The notes under the pieces: model-generated
Databases searched by the model: none
Told to the model about the DNA's origin: nothing
The model's input: only the letters and a program-made list of their open reading frames with translations
Assembly: GCA_037176845.1 (NCBI GenBank)
Contig: JAYKXP010000124.1
Coordinates: forward strand, 1-64,000
Direction of reading: 5' to 3'
Origin: Paramarasmius palmivorus
Taxonomy: Eukaryota > Basidiomycota > Agaricomycetes > Agaricales > Marasmiaceae
DNA length: 64,000 bases
Made by a program: the position numbers and the translations under genes
In this document: positions 8,680 through 20,559 of the stretch, in pieces
How the letters are laid out: each line of letters starts with the position of its first letter
Position numbering within the stretch: the stretch's first letter is position 1

Positions 8680-10760
8680 GATGGATGTTACGGTTCAAGA
8701 AGCATTGACCCTTTCAAAATTTAGGCGCTCAAACATCCCGGCCCGAATTGTTTGTTTGGCGGAAGCAAATAAACGCACTGTTTCCTCCCGACAACATCCT
8801 TGTAGCATGCCGCGGCCGGTTTCCTTCCTTCCTTCCTGTACGTTCCTCGAACCAGTACTTCCATCCATGCTTCCCTGATGGGAGTGGTTGTTTGAAACAT
8901 TAGTACGAGCAAGACAGTATGGTTCCGGTGAGTTTGGCGTTTTGCATTTGTTCTCGGCGGTTCTCATGCCTACCTTCCAGAGGAGAGACACAAATGAAAG
9001 TTTGCTTCTACATTACTGCCCAAATCCACGCACCAATTTGCCTCCGAGCCTCTTTACCATTTGCGTTCACCATAGTCTCATTGAAATCCTTTCGATCGAC
9101 AACTGTATCCGCCGTTGGTTCTCGATGGTTACTGTGAGCTATTTTCTTTCGTCTTTCGGACACAACCTAGATCTTAAGTCGCTCTGTACGCTCAGGTCTA
9201 CGTCCTGTGAAACATGATTCTATCCTTCAAGCTTCGAGGGGTACTATTTGTGCTCGGCTTCAGCAGTCAAACTTATACGCTTGCAATTGGCTCCTCGGTA
9301 AGCCTTCTTCCTTTGTTTTCTTCACTTCACTCATTAAAATCATACATCTCGCTCAGTCCGCTTCAATACCTCCGTTATCTACGCTCGTATGCCTCTGCTG
9401 GGGTACCATTGCAAGTAGTTTCGGGGGGTCTTTGTTTGGGTTTTGTCGGAGTTTCGCAGTGTGTACGGGAAGGAATACAAAGGTGCGCTTTCTCCATGTC
9501 TTTCTCTCGATTACAGGCTCACACTACTTCGAAGTCATGAACACATACTGGCTGTTGACTCTCGGATATCCCCCTGTTCCCCTCCACTTGTCCAAAGGTC
9601 ATGATGCGGAAGAGGCTCTTGCAACGCTTTCAACGCCCACGCCCACGCCCATGCTACCACTCTGTGCTCCGCTAGGACAGGACAGGATCAACTTCCTCGC
9701 CAGTTTCTATTGATCGAGATTATGTCTCTGCGCCCGCATCATGCCCAACCACTGCTTGCGAAGATTTCAGTGCATGTGGCCGTCGTTGCCTGGAGCCCAC
9801 CCTCTCCAAATAGCACTATCGGGGGAACGTCTTCGATCGAGTCCTCCTGCATTCTCTCTCCGGTAAGATCTTCATCAAGTTGTCGTATTTTTTTTTCGAC
9901 TGACAACCCTGTACCACAGCTTCCTCTTGACAGCCACTTGTGAACGTTGGTCACCGAGAAACATCGACTGTTTCCTTTACCTTCTCGCACGGTACCAGAT
10001 CGTCTCATGGTGAGTGATTCCTTCCGTTCAAGTGATTGTCTTGCTCACCATAGATAGATGTGACAGATCGTTCAACCATGACGATGATTGAATATACTGG
10101 TGTACCAGGTAAGCAAGTTACTTCTTGTCAGGGATCATGCTAAACTGAGGAACAGGTAATTTCCGTTATCGATGCCAGTGAGAACTCGGCGTTGGGCGAA
10201 AATCAGAAGACGGATGATGTGGCGATTCTGAACGGACCAGGTATCTGTCCATCTATTCTCAAGCGCGTAACTGCTGAGCCCGTATATGGTTTTTAAGTCA
10301 TTGTGCTGCTTTGACAATGATACCAGATACTATTTGATACAAGTTACACCATTGAAAGCAAATGCGCTCGTGGATACTGTAAATATCACCGAGCTAGGTC
10401 TAGGTCTTGCGCAGCCTTGGAAACTTCCGGCCTTTCCGTATCTAGACAACGGAACCTGTCGTATCCAAGGTGAGCGATACCTTGGTCTTATCTTTTTGCG
10501 TGCTCATCATCATGATTCTCCGAAGCAAGCCACTCTGATGCCGATAAGAATGTCAACGAGTTCTGGGCTCGTGTACCATGTACAGATCCATCCTTAGGTG
10601 AGCAATCCCAAGCCCTTTGCATAGGTTTCGCGTGCTAAATTGCGGCCTCCGTAGCGTCTTTGACCATGATAAACGTATATCTACTGTCAGCGCCGGAATA
10701 AAGTATTATCAACGTGGAACACGGGGCTAGATACTACATTCGATGTCAAGAGAATTGGTA
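8680..10760 (+). pseudogene. Relic or unrecognised many-exon gene, copy A
   Basis: This stretch shows a series of small GT-AG intron-like segments on the plus strand with short open exons between them. Examples are a GTGAGTTTGG...CTTCCAG intron starting near 8928, GTGAGTGATT...CACCATAG near 10010-10055, GTAAGC...AACAG near 10110-10155 and GTGAGCGATAC...CGAAG near 10470-10525. The exon at about 10326-10470 reads openly for about 48 codons (YYLIQVTPLKANALVDTVN...). The beginning shares sequence with 14255-14480: CGGCCCGAA, then GGCGGAAGCAAA, then CTCCCGACAA, then the GTGAGTTTGG intron. It therefore belongs to a duplicated family whose other members lie upstream of the BTB genes. I recognise no domain and cannot join a full frame. 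Confidence 0.35.
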
Positions 10761-11012
10761 CGATATTTCGATATAGTCCAACTATGTACGGCTAGGGCAG
10801 ATTCTGATGATTTCCCTTCTGGAGGAACCTCGGTGGAACTTGTGGCGCCCAGTCTACCCTTTGTACACCAATGAGGACGAAATTCTGCATATGCTGGCCT
10901 TAATACCGTACATTACTTCTACCATTACTAGTACCGTCTACATCCCTTTGAGTACCACTGCCCAACAGGCTATCATCAGGAATTGTGGTGACAAGATACA
11001 TTGCAAGAAACA

Positions 11013-11947
11013 TTACGAAGTTTCATTGGCGATACTACCCAAGAGCCTCTCAAGACCTGGTAGACCACTTTTCAATCCATCAATAAACTTGGTGAACTCT
11101 CCCTTTGACTGCACCATCGTTCCTTCCAACGTTCTCACTCGCTCCTCCAACTTCTCCTTCTCCTTCGCCCAGGCGTCGTTCAGCTCGATCGTCTCTCTAG
11201 CTTTGACTTCTAATGTATGCTCGGCTTTCCTCAAACACTCCTTCGCCTGCGCCAACTCGCTCTTGAGCCCTATTTCTGTTTTCCCGCATTCCTCTAGCTT
11301 CTTCGTCAGCTCTTCAACAGTTTTCCTCATTTCCAGCATCTGATGTGTAAGATTCCCAGTCGACCGTTTCGATTCGTTCCAGCCCTGTTGTAATCTGGCA
11401 TTCTCGGCTTTCAACTCGTCAATCTGGGTGTCTTTTTGCTGTAGCTGCTCCAAGTCGGCGTCGATTGCTTTAAGAAGCCGGGCAGACTTCCTGTGCAAGG
11501 CGAGCATCTCGGTGAGCGGTGATGACTTGGGTGGTCTTCCGTGCTGCTTTGGTGGTTCGTCTTTGTCTTCGGCTGAATCTTCATAATCGCTATGATAATA
11601 GGCATCAGCCAGGGTTTCAAAGAAGAGAGTCGATCCTCGTACCTGTCCGAGTCCTTTTTGACTCTCTTTGCAGGTCGTTTCTCGGATTCGGACTCCGCAT
11701 TTGACATGACATGGGTGGCGTATTGTGGTTGCCATCGAGAGGCAGATTTCTGTGCTAATTGTCTTCGCGGAGCTCGAGAAAGAGAAGAAACCGGTGTGTT
11801 GGCTGAGAAGGTGATTTGCGAAAAAGGGCTTGGAAGAGCAGGGTCGGTAACGGTTACGACATTAAGTTGTTCTGGGGGCACCGAAGAAGTTAAAGTTGTT
11901 TTCGGTGATATTTTACGTCGGATTGCGGGAGTGCCCCCGCAAGACAT
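11013..11947 (-). CDS. AT-hook coiled-coil protein 1
   Basis: Two exons, complement 11947-11643 and 11589-11013, joined by a 53 nt intron (GTACGAGG...TCATAG), give 293 residues. Order: Ser/Pro-rich N-terminus; basic KRVKKD patch near residue 95; acidic DYEDSAEDKDEP; AT-hook-like HGRPPKS; then a long coiled coil from about residue 130 (IDELKAENARLQQGWNESK, repeated K/E heptads). It ends with a short hydrophobic tail, FIDGLKSGLPGLERLLG, shared by all family members. The basic patch plus AT-hook suggests nuclear DNA binding with self-association through the coil; this is inference. The paralogue 12181-13072 has the intron at the same codon and phase, which supports the model. The start is the first ATG before the splice-supported frame. 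Confidence 0.8.
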
Positions 11948-12180
11948 GATATGAGGAAAATAGTAGGCCTAACGACACGCGTTTGTTGTAGAAGGTTGAA
12001 GAAGGACGTGACCGCCCTAACACGATCAACTTCTTTTCTCGCGCCCTGACCCCGCTGGAGTCGGAATTTCGTAAGGGATCTGCCATTTCCTTTATACGGA
12101 ATGTAAAATATACATAACAATTGTATTGGGTCTCATGGAATCAAAGTACACCAGCAAGATAACAAGAATGGCATCATAAA

Positions 12181-13072
12181 TTAGGCAGAATTCCCATCCG
12201 TGATACCACCCAAGAGCCTCTCTAGACCGGGTAACCCACTCTTTAGCCCGTCGATGAACTTGGTAAACTCTCCCTTTGACTGCATCATCATTCCTTCCAA
12301 TGCCTTTACTCGTTCCTCTAGCCTCCTTTTCTCTTCCGCCAATCCATCGCTCGAATCTTTCCACTTCACCACATCGCGTCCAAGACACCCTTTTGTATGC
12401 TCCGCTTCAAACAATAACTCCTTCACCTGCGCCACCTCGCTCTTGAGCCCTATCTCGGTTTCTCCACATTCCTCCAGCTTCTTGGTAAGGTTTTCGTTGG
12501 ATTTCTTCAGCTCTCCCACCATTCTCTTTGATTCGTTCCAGTTCTGTTCCAAGCGAGCATTCTCAGCCTTCAACTCATCAATCTGCGTGTTCCTCTGCTG
12601 TAACTGCTGCAAGTCGGCGTCGAGCGCCTTAAGGAGCTTTGCAGACTTTCTTTGCATGGATAGGATGTCAGAGACAGGTCCTTTGGATTTGGGGGGTCTT
12701 CCGCGTTTTTTTGGCGGAGGATCTTCGACATCGTCTCCAGAGTCTTCGCACTCGCTACAAAAATACCCGTCAGTTTGCACATCTAGAGAATCAAGAGTTC
12801 GTGCACCTGTCATCGTTTTTTGCTCTCTTCCTAGGCCGTTCCTCAACACCGGAGATAGAATTCAATGCAAATACTTCAAAGGTTGAGCCTATACTAGGTT
12901 GCTTCACGGATGCAGATTTTCGAGGTGTTTGTTTCACTGGGCGAAGAAACGACATACTGCTTGGTGTGAATTGATTTGCAGTGGAGGTGGTGGGCGATTT
13001 GAATGATGTTTTGCCGTGCCCACAAAATGGACTGTAGTTGCACATGATGTAGAACAAGAAAGTGGAGAGCAA
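12181..13072 (-). CDS. AT-hook coiled-coil protein 2
   Basis: Two exons, complement 13072-12807 and 12754-12181, with a 52 nt intron (GTGCACG...TTTTGTAG) at the position equivalent to the neighbouring paralogue, give 279 residues. It carries a basic RPRKRAKNDD patch, an acidic stretch, the AT-hook KKRGRPPKSKG, a coiled coil (IDELKAENARLEQNWNESK onward) and the family tail FIDGLKSGLPGLERLLG. The first 10 residues (MLSTFLFYIM) are hydrophobic and unlike the paralogues; an internal Met at residue 10 or 40 could be the true start. It is the tandem neighbour of copy 1 in the same orientation and clearly a local duplicate. Confidence 0.8.
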
Positions 13073-13369
13073 CGATACGTTGCATTGTGACTGTGACCGC
13101 TTAAAATTGCACGCACGTGGGAGCCCTTTGGCCGTTTTCTCGCGTTTTTAAATTGTTCCACTTTCATAAAGGGCTACTAAGCGGTTGCCTTGGAGGAAAT
13201 ACATCATCAAATCACGGTACAGTACTGGAAATTGCAGATCGCGAACGCTATCACCGTCAAATTGGCTCTTCCGCAGAATCTGTTTTGCATATGATGTTGG
13301 TCGCTGATCGTTGAAGACACTCCGGGATGAAAGGCAAGAGCAAAGGTATCACATACCCGGACCGGTTGA

Positions 13370-14217
13370 CATCACATTTGCTAAATGCTCCAACGCCGGC
13401 AGCCCTCCTTTCAGCCCATCAAGTAACTTGCCCCAATCTTCTTTCCTCAGAGTCGCCTCGAGAGTTTTGACTCGCCACTCTAAACGAACATTCTCTTCGA
13501 TCTTCCGAGACAATTCTTGGTTCGTAGTTGCACCTTTGCCTCAATCTTCCGTTGGCTTCACTCGCTTCAATTCTGTGATTGCACGAGCTCTCCCCTCAAC
13601 CTCTCCGGTTCCTTCCCTTCAAGTTTTATCTGTATCTGGGACTCCGCGTCAGCTCTCAGTCAATTTGCATCCTCAGTGGCCTTCTTGGCATTTTCGAGCT
13701 CATCCTTCAAACGGCTATGTTCCTCTATTTTGCGCGTAAGATCATCTTCCAGCCTGGTTATATGTCTTGTCTTTGCTTCAATATCGATCTTAGCGCGCTT
13801 CATGAGCTTTTAAGACTTCTTGTCTTGAGATTGCATGGGTAAGATCTCGGCGACACTCGATGGTTCCTGATGGGGTGTACGATAGCCGCTGGAACGGAGC
13901 AAGATAAGACGATTGTTCGCTTCAAAAGACCCAAAAGTGACAGGACGCACCAGATCCTGAGCTTGGCCCCGCTATCGTTACCCTACGGTTTGCAGGCCGT
14001 TCATCGTCTGATTCGTCATCGCAAGTCAAGATTATGAGAGGAGGAAAGATAGCTTGCTGACCCCAGTTTTCTTTGAAGGTGGATGTCGTGCCTCTTCGTC
14101 AGAGTCGGTAGCGAAGCGCCGTTTTAGAAGAGGACGTGAGACCGTTCCATGCCTCGAGTTGGCAGTGACGGTGGTTGAATACAAAGAAGAGAGGTCACAG
14201 TCATCACACATAGCCAC
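13370..14217 (-). pseudogene. Decayed third copy of the AT-hook coiled-coil gene
   Basis: On the minus strand, pieces of the family appear in order. First is an exon-1-like segment (14217-14035) with LLKRRFATDSDEEARHPPSKK. Then comes MQSQDKKS followed at once by a stop and KLMKRAKIDIEA (about 13837-13775), aligning to MQRKSAKLLKALDADL. Then there is a coiled-coil remnant, and the tail LLDGLKGGLPALEHLA (about 13420-13375). In-frame stops and frame changes interrupt the coil. It lies directly upstream of copy 2, making a three-copy tandem with one dead member. Confidence 0.65.
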
Positions 14218-14254
14218 CGGTTCCTGGGCCCTTTTCAGCCTTTAACCCGGTACC

Positions 14255-16660
14255 GGCCCGAAATGGTGTTATTTGGCGGAAGCAAACAAAGACGTTTTTC
14301 TCCCGACAATCACCATGTTCAAGCTATACTTCCGTCCCGAGTTCAATTTCCACCTGCCCTTGTTGCTCAAAGTCCTCTTGGATGATCTGGATGGAAACAG
14401 TTGGTTGGAATATCCATCCTCAAAGCCAGAATACTTAGTTTGGTGAGTTTGGTGTCTGCTTAGCGTCCATTTTCAGTCCTCATACTTCGTATTTCGGCAA
14501 GGATAAGGGCTTCGATGGAAGAATACAGCCATAACGCTCAGATACACACCCTAGAATGATCTTCGAGGCTCCGGGTCTTTACGTCAACCCCAGTAGGATG
14601 GGAATGCTGCACGCTTGGCTGACCTCTGCTGATGGTGGTACATATCTACCCTATACTATCCCTGTAGTATGTCTCTTTCTTGGTGTATGACATGCACCAT
14701 GCTGATTCCTACATGGTAGGGTTCACGGACCGTGTTTTCCCGCCACCTGCTCTTTCGTCTTTGATGACACGAGCTGAAAATTTTGTTTAGGTCTTCTCAC
14801 ATCTACGTATCATGTTGACCTCATCACGCTTTGAGATGCAACAGAGGCTTCAAATATGACTGCAATTGAAGATATCGTCGCGCCTGAGGCGGAGGGTACC
14901 AGTAAACCACATATCTTACTTGGATCATCTCCACTGACTTCGAGAACGGGACAGATTCAGAATGTTGCTTTTCCAGTACAGAAGATTATCGATCATGCAG
15001 CAAGTGTCGGCGATGAGATACGGATGCCACGACATCAAGCAACGTCGGTGCGACCTTTTTATCTGTGCCTAGATTCAGAGGCTGAAATACGCTACCGCTT
15101 CAGGCTACGAGGCGCTTCAAGCACGAAACCACGGAATCTGCCTCAGAGCTCGACGGAAAGCACATCCTCTGGCCCAAAAGCGCAGAAAGGTCGAGCTTCG
15201 GGCGAAAACTTGGAAGCCAGTTGGACACTCCAATGACTTACATGAACGTGACTGCTTCGACGTTACCGTGTTCCAGTGGTGAGCCTACGTCTTTTTTTCC
15301 TCGGGTATTCTGTTGAGTCCAGTTCTAGTAAGCCCCTCAATTACCACCGCTCCTGATGGAAGTAGGAACGAAGCTGATCCATCCCAAGGTAAGCGAACTC
15401 AGACTGCTATTTTGCAGTTGTTCGTGCTCATGTGTAGGTTTTGTAGTCTCTTCACGTACACACGGATCCCATGGCTCAAACGCAGGTATAACATCAGCTC
15501 CAGTATCCGTACGAGCGCCACCGATGGTCTACCGAATTTCATTACTGGGCAAGACGTATCAGTCTGATACGGGTGAAGATGACCTTAAAAGCACCAGCAC
15601 CTCCTCATTTCAGCATTGACTAGCATATTCCGACTCTCGAACGTTGCTCTAGCTACTTCGGTCTCTGCCTCCACTGATCACGCGGTGCCAACCCCGCTAT
15701 CCTCATTGTCAGAAGCCAACAGTGTATGTATGTGTTATCTCTGAGCTTGTAGCTATTCTTGCTGGGCTATACGCCGGACTAGACTCCCAACTCAGAAATG
15801 ATACCGAGAACCCGGGAAAATCAAAGGAGACACGCCGAAGTGAGTATGCTCCGCGCCTCAAGCGAACTAGTACTAACACCTCTTTCAGCCTCGTCTCATG
15901 CTACCTCTCACCAAGGTCTAGATAAAACTGACACGCCACAACCGTTCCCGGGCTGGATATCGGACATCGTCTTCCACACCGAAAGCTATGACAAACAAAA
16001 AAAAAAAGCTCCGCTCCCATTCCAATTGATAACCGTCGTACAAAACTCTTCAAGAAGCGGCTATACCGGAGATCTTGACACCGTCATTCGAGTGTGACGC
16101 CTTTGATTCTATCAGATGCACCGTTTGAAGTGTTGATGAAAGAGATTGAGAGCATGAAGATGAGTGGGAACGGCAAGAATAACGAAAGCGAGACGGCCTC
16201 AAAGAGAAGCGAAAGAGCCTCGTTTTGGCCGTCGATGGCGGGCGAGTGATACTCAGAGGATAAGATTACCGGTCTTTACTTTTCTTCGAGGTGAGCCTGA
16301 GAATCGTCAAAATGTCTGGATTTCCTGGTTCATATTCGGGACTCACAGCATCACCATCTATCTCGTCACCTGCAAGAATAGTTCATGGAAGAAGTATGCA
16401 CTGCGTGGATCTTATGATGGAAGTCTACGTGATACCCAAAACAAGGCATTCTACCCCTAAGAAGTTTCCCGAGTTCATTGAACAAGATGCTGTGAGTCAT
16501 TTTCTATTGTCTTTACGCCTGGCATTTGACAGCAATTACGGTCGACAATTCATTGTAAAGAATTTCTATGACGACCGGCAGAAAAGAAAGTTCAACACGA
16601 GGCATGACATAGCACATAAGAAAGGTATGTCGTTCGTTACTCGTTCTTTTCTAACTCTAA
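14255..16660 (+). pseudogene. Relic or unrecognised many-exon gene, copy B (upstream of BTB)
   Basis: The start repeats the opening of copy A (8736 onward) with the same intron beginning GTGAGTTTGG. Further on, an ATG at 14856 opens a frame containing APEAEG that matches the start of copy C at 19142. The 400 bases before the BTB start are also shared with copy C: CTGGCAT[TC]TGACAGCAAT, then ...ACACATAAGAA[AG]G... up to CCCCCATCATG. Several short frames are open but no single splice path gives a continuous protein; where copy C keeps a GTAAGC donor after the shared GAAGCGGAGG-like exon, copy B has GTACCA. I take this as a duplicated gene in decay. The product is unknown. Confidence 0.35.
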
Positions 16661-16674
16661 CCCAGACCCCCATC

Positions 16675-17753
16675 ATGCCCAATCCTCAGCTCCCTACACA
16701 TCCCACAGTACCGTCATTCCAACCCAGGTTACCTATCGCAGTTACAGAACCGTTTAACGACCCGAACGCAGACATTATTCTTCGTACTTCCGACAACGCA
16801 GACTTCCACGTTTACAAATGCATCCTATCCCTCGTCTCCCATTCTTCGCAGACATGTTCTCCCTTCCCCAGCCAATCCCACAGAAAACACCAAAAGACGA
16901 GAAATCTGATAGCGTCGAAGCTTCCTCGTCGCTGTCCTCCGACCAGGTTATTCCTGTAGGCGAGAACAGTCTCGTTCTAGACCGTGTTCTACGATACATC
17001 TATCCTTCTTGCGAACCTCAGCCATGGTTCGACGTAGCAGATATCGTTCCCGTTCTGCGAATCATGTTGAAATACCAGATGGAGCAGTCCACGCCCTTCA
17101 AAAGGATCATCGAGTCCCTTCTATCTCGCCCTCTCGAACTCGACGAATCGGGAACGTCTGCGCAAACACCCATCGTTACGATGGGAGTAATTGGCGTGTT
17201 TTACCTCTTCAAGGACTCCCTGAATCGCGAATGGTTGGAACGCGCCGCGAAGTTGGCCTTGCGCATTCCACTCAAAACCCTTACTGGACCGTTGCAGTGT
17301 TCGCAGTTGGAGTATTTATCTGCTCGAGCGTACCTCGATCTCCTCGAGTATCACAAAAAGTGCTCAGAGGCTATCAGGTCTCGATCTCTTCCGACGTGGT
17401 CAGAGGCTTCGGATTTGGTATACGAATGCACGACCGGTGCGGCGACGAACGGTTCCAGGGTTCCAGCTTCGGCGATGTTGAATTCCGATGAACCCAGGAA
17501 CTGCCTTGATTACCTTCGTGGGTGGTACAAAGAGCTTCCTTACACATGCGTTGAGTGGTCTTCCATGGCTGTTCTTGTTAGTCAGGGTTATTGCCAAGGA
17601 TGCTCGGTTTGTGGGCAGACACCGTGTCCGAACAGATTCAGGGCGGTATTCAGGCTTATCAAGGACGAAGTTGAAGCTGCAGTTTTGACGGTAAGTGTTG
17701 GATATAAGTTATGGCATTTCTGACATTTAGTATAGGTACCGGTTCCGTTGTAG
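16675..17753 (+). pseudogene. BTB/POZ protein gene broken by a one-base deletion
   Basis: Near-identical to the intact gene at 20560. The ATG at 16675 opens MPNPQLPTHP... and reads the first half of the BTB fold (LRTSDNADFHVYKCILSLVS). At about 16837 the sequence has CTCCCATTC where the intact copy has CTCGCCATTC. The missing base shifts the frame, and the rest of the protein continues only in another frame from about 16840 to 17690. The final intron (17691-17735, GTAAGTG...TTTAGTATAG) and last codons VPVPL-stop match the intact copy. It is either a pseudogene or a one-base assembly error. Confidence 0.75.
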
Positions 17754-18259
17754 AGGTGGAATTGATGAGGTGTTGATGAGGTGCCTACTAGGTATATCAC
17801 GTATGTACGATTCAGAAAAGTGTGGCGATGATGTAGTTCTGTGAAAATCATTTGTGGTCTCATCCTCGTGCCGGGGAGGTTTCATAATGCCCTACTAGAC
17901 ACGCGTTGAAGGGAAACTCGGCTAAAGACTGACCGGAGAAGAGAAGACTCCCGAAGAGGTCTCAGCTGACAGGAACCCGGGGCCGGATATCAAATTTCAT
18001 GCACAAACAAACAAAGTCTCCTCACCCTCCGTTGAACCACGACGAGATGTGCCAATGTTGATTCCTTCCCACTTCTGATAACTTCAGGAACAAGGCACTG
18101 CCCCCAGTGCTACTCTTTTTCGTGGTTTTCTTCAAACTGTCGAAGTCAACGTCACCTCTCAACACGTCAATGATCTTTGGTTCATGCCAGTTCCTGTGAG
18201 CTCTAATTTCGTTGGGAGACGGATTGCCCATAATTCCTTACATTCACAGTTCATAGCAC
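17754..18259. other. Intergenic, no gene seen
   Basis: This is the 3' flank of the broken BTB copy followed by unstructured sequence. Small minus-strand frames such as 18231-18022 have no supporting motif. Confidence 0.4.
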
Positions 18260-20545
18260 ATATACGAGGTCATCCATCGTTCAATATGACCGCTTTGGCA
18301 CCCTTTGTCTTCGTCTTATAATAGACTTTGATGCATTTGCCGACAGATAAACCCAGTATGTCGTTCGTTGCTTTTCCTTTCGTTCCTATACTCTCACTCA
18401 TTCAGACCTGCATCTCATTCAGCCTGCTGGCCGTACTCTGAAATACCGGCGTTCTCTGGGTCTATGTGGGCTTGATGAGTCGGAATCATCGCAGTGGATG
18501 GATATTCACATTTGGAATGGGCTATCGAGGTACGCTAACGATGTCGCAACTCCCGTGCTGAAAGTATCCAGGAATATAAAGAACCCGAAGCAAAAAACAC
18601 GTACACTATCGTCTCCCCAGTCAACAGCGGCGTTCCTTGAAGAGACTGCTGAAGACAATGAACCACCACCCTGCGAAGACACAAGGCCTTCATGTACCAC
18701 TGCAGTCCCAGGTCGATCCAGATGAGAAAATGCAATCGCGACGGGCCAGCGTGGACATGATGCGCTACCTTGAACGAACCGCGACCATATACTGTCCTCT
18801 CAGCATCGACGACGGATGCCTTATCTACTGGATTATCTGCACCCTTCTCTGGTAATCTCATCGTCTAGTTCCTGTGTGCCCAGAGACTGATGAGTTACAG
18901 GCCCCTCTCGACCACCACATTCGGACGAGAACAAGAACATTGGTCAGCTAATAGATCTGGTTGAGTCGCCCAATGTAAAATTTTGTTCGTCCACTTACCT
19001 ATGGGTGTAGCCCTAGATGAAGAGGCCGCCAGAACATCAGATAGTAAGTGGTTGTCTTTGTCCTTTATCCAAGGGTTCATTTGGGCTGACCTAGTCATCG
19101 TGTATAGACGCGATAGAAGTTTCAATCATCGCTAATGACCATGAATGAAAGTGTTGGTGCGCCTGAAGCGGAGGGTAAGCCCGTCGTCCTTTATCTATTA
19201 TTGATGCTGAACACAAGAATAGACACGCTCTCGGTAACGTGTTCTTCGACTAAGAGCAGTGGGGAGGATGTGACACCGGCCATATGAGCTATCAGCTAAA
19301 ACGAATGCCAGTATCCAGAGTGTGACTCGGGGTATATCTGAAAACGCAGGTACGAGTCTTTTGTCTGTGCCTAAACATAGAGGCTGATCTGTGTTATTGC
19401 TTCGGTTTACCAGGTTGCTTCGCCATATATCAATCTATGTGGTTCTCAGAATGCGAAGGAAGATTTATTCTCAGATACACACGCGCTCAAAGATATCATA
19501 CTTGCAGATTTGTCTTTAGAGAAGAGACTTCTGCGGCATTGGAAACTCTTACTCGCTTCAGCGTGACAACTTCGACGTCACCAGGTTAACCTGTCAGGAC
19601 TCTTTGTAAGGGTGAGCGACATCTCTATTTCAAATTTACATACTCACTACGTTTATCGATGTAGATATGTTGATTACTGATATAGGTATCATCGAATCAG
19701 TGAATCTATCTTCCGGTGAGCAAAATTGGTCTCTTCACCAGCTTTCATGCTGACATGCTCCGTAGTATCTTTGGCCAAGATGTCTACGCAGGATGCTGCA
19801 ACCTCAGCAAGTGATAGTAACATCAATACTGTATCGAGCTACAGTACTACGGAGAATGTCAGGGATAGTTGAAGTTGGCAGTGTGCTGTCCTTTGCCGAG
19901 CGTTGACTGGCATATACTGACTCCTTCGTGTACGTTCTATTACGAAAGTCGCACCGATCCTTACTGACTTGTAAACAGGTTCTGCGATCAGGAATGAAAT
20001 GATACCCCTTGCTAGTCGTCATCCACGCATTCAGAAGATCAAGAACTGTAGGATTTAGCATTTACCAAACAACGAAGCCATGAGGGAACGAGGCGTTTGG
20101 TACCGTGATGTGCTGCCTGAAGAGTAGAATGTATTGAATCTCGGTTCTTATCTATGCTGCTATACTATGATTCATTCAATCCGCAGATCATGTTCGTGAA
20201 ATTGTGAAATACGCACTGCGGCGATACAAGCGGCGACTTGATAAAGTTCCGCAGCTCAGCTTCGCGAGATACCTCACGAGGTACACCACAATACATGTTA
20301 TCCCTAGAACGTTCTCCAAGTCCATCGGGTGGTGTGATGATTACAGGGTCATTTCGAACAAGCTGCGGTAATTACTCGACGTCTGGCATCTGACAGCAAT
20401 GGCAGCTCAAAGTCACAGACGATTCTGAAAACCTTCTGTGACGACTCGCAGCTCCTCGTGGATGGAAGCGAGAATAACGAGCTCAACGTGGGCAAGAAGA
20501 ACACATAAGAAGGACATGGTGTCGCTCTTTCTTTCCTATCTCTCA
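18260..20545 (+). pseudogene. Relic or unrecognised many-exon gene, copy C (upstream of BTB)
   Basis: Second copy of the region preceding a BTB gene. An ATG at 19142 opens MNESVGAPEAEG followed by a good GTAAGC donor and ...ACAAGAATAG acceptor. Shared blocks with copy B include ATAGAGGCTGA near 19376 (15076 in B) and the last 200 bases before the BTB start. Frames are short and interrupted. Conservation of splice-like sites suggests a formerly spliced gene that was duplicated together with the BTB gene. No domain recognised. Confidence 0.35.
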
Positions 20546-20559
20546 CGCAAACCCCCATC

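Noticed and set aside
8830..8845. TTCCTTCCTTCC run as a regulatory element
   Set aside because: A short simple repeat with no linked gene start.
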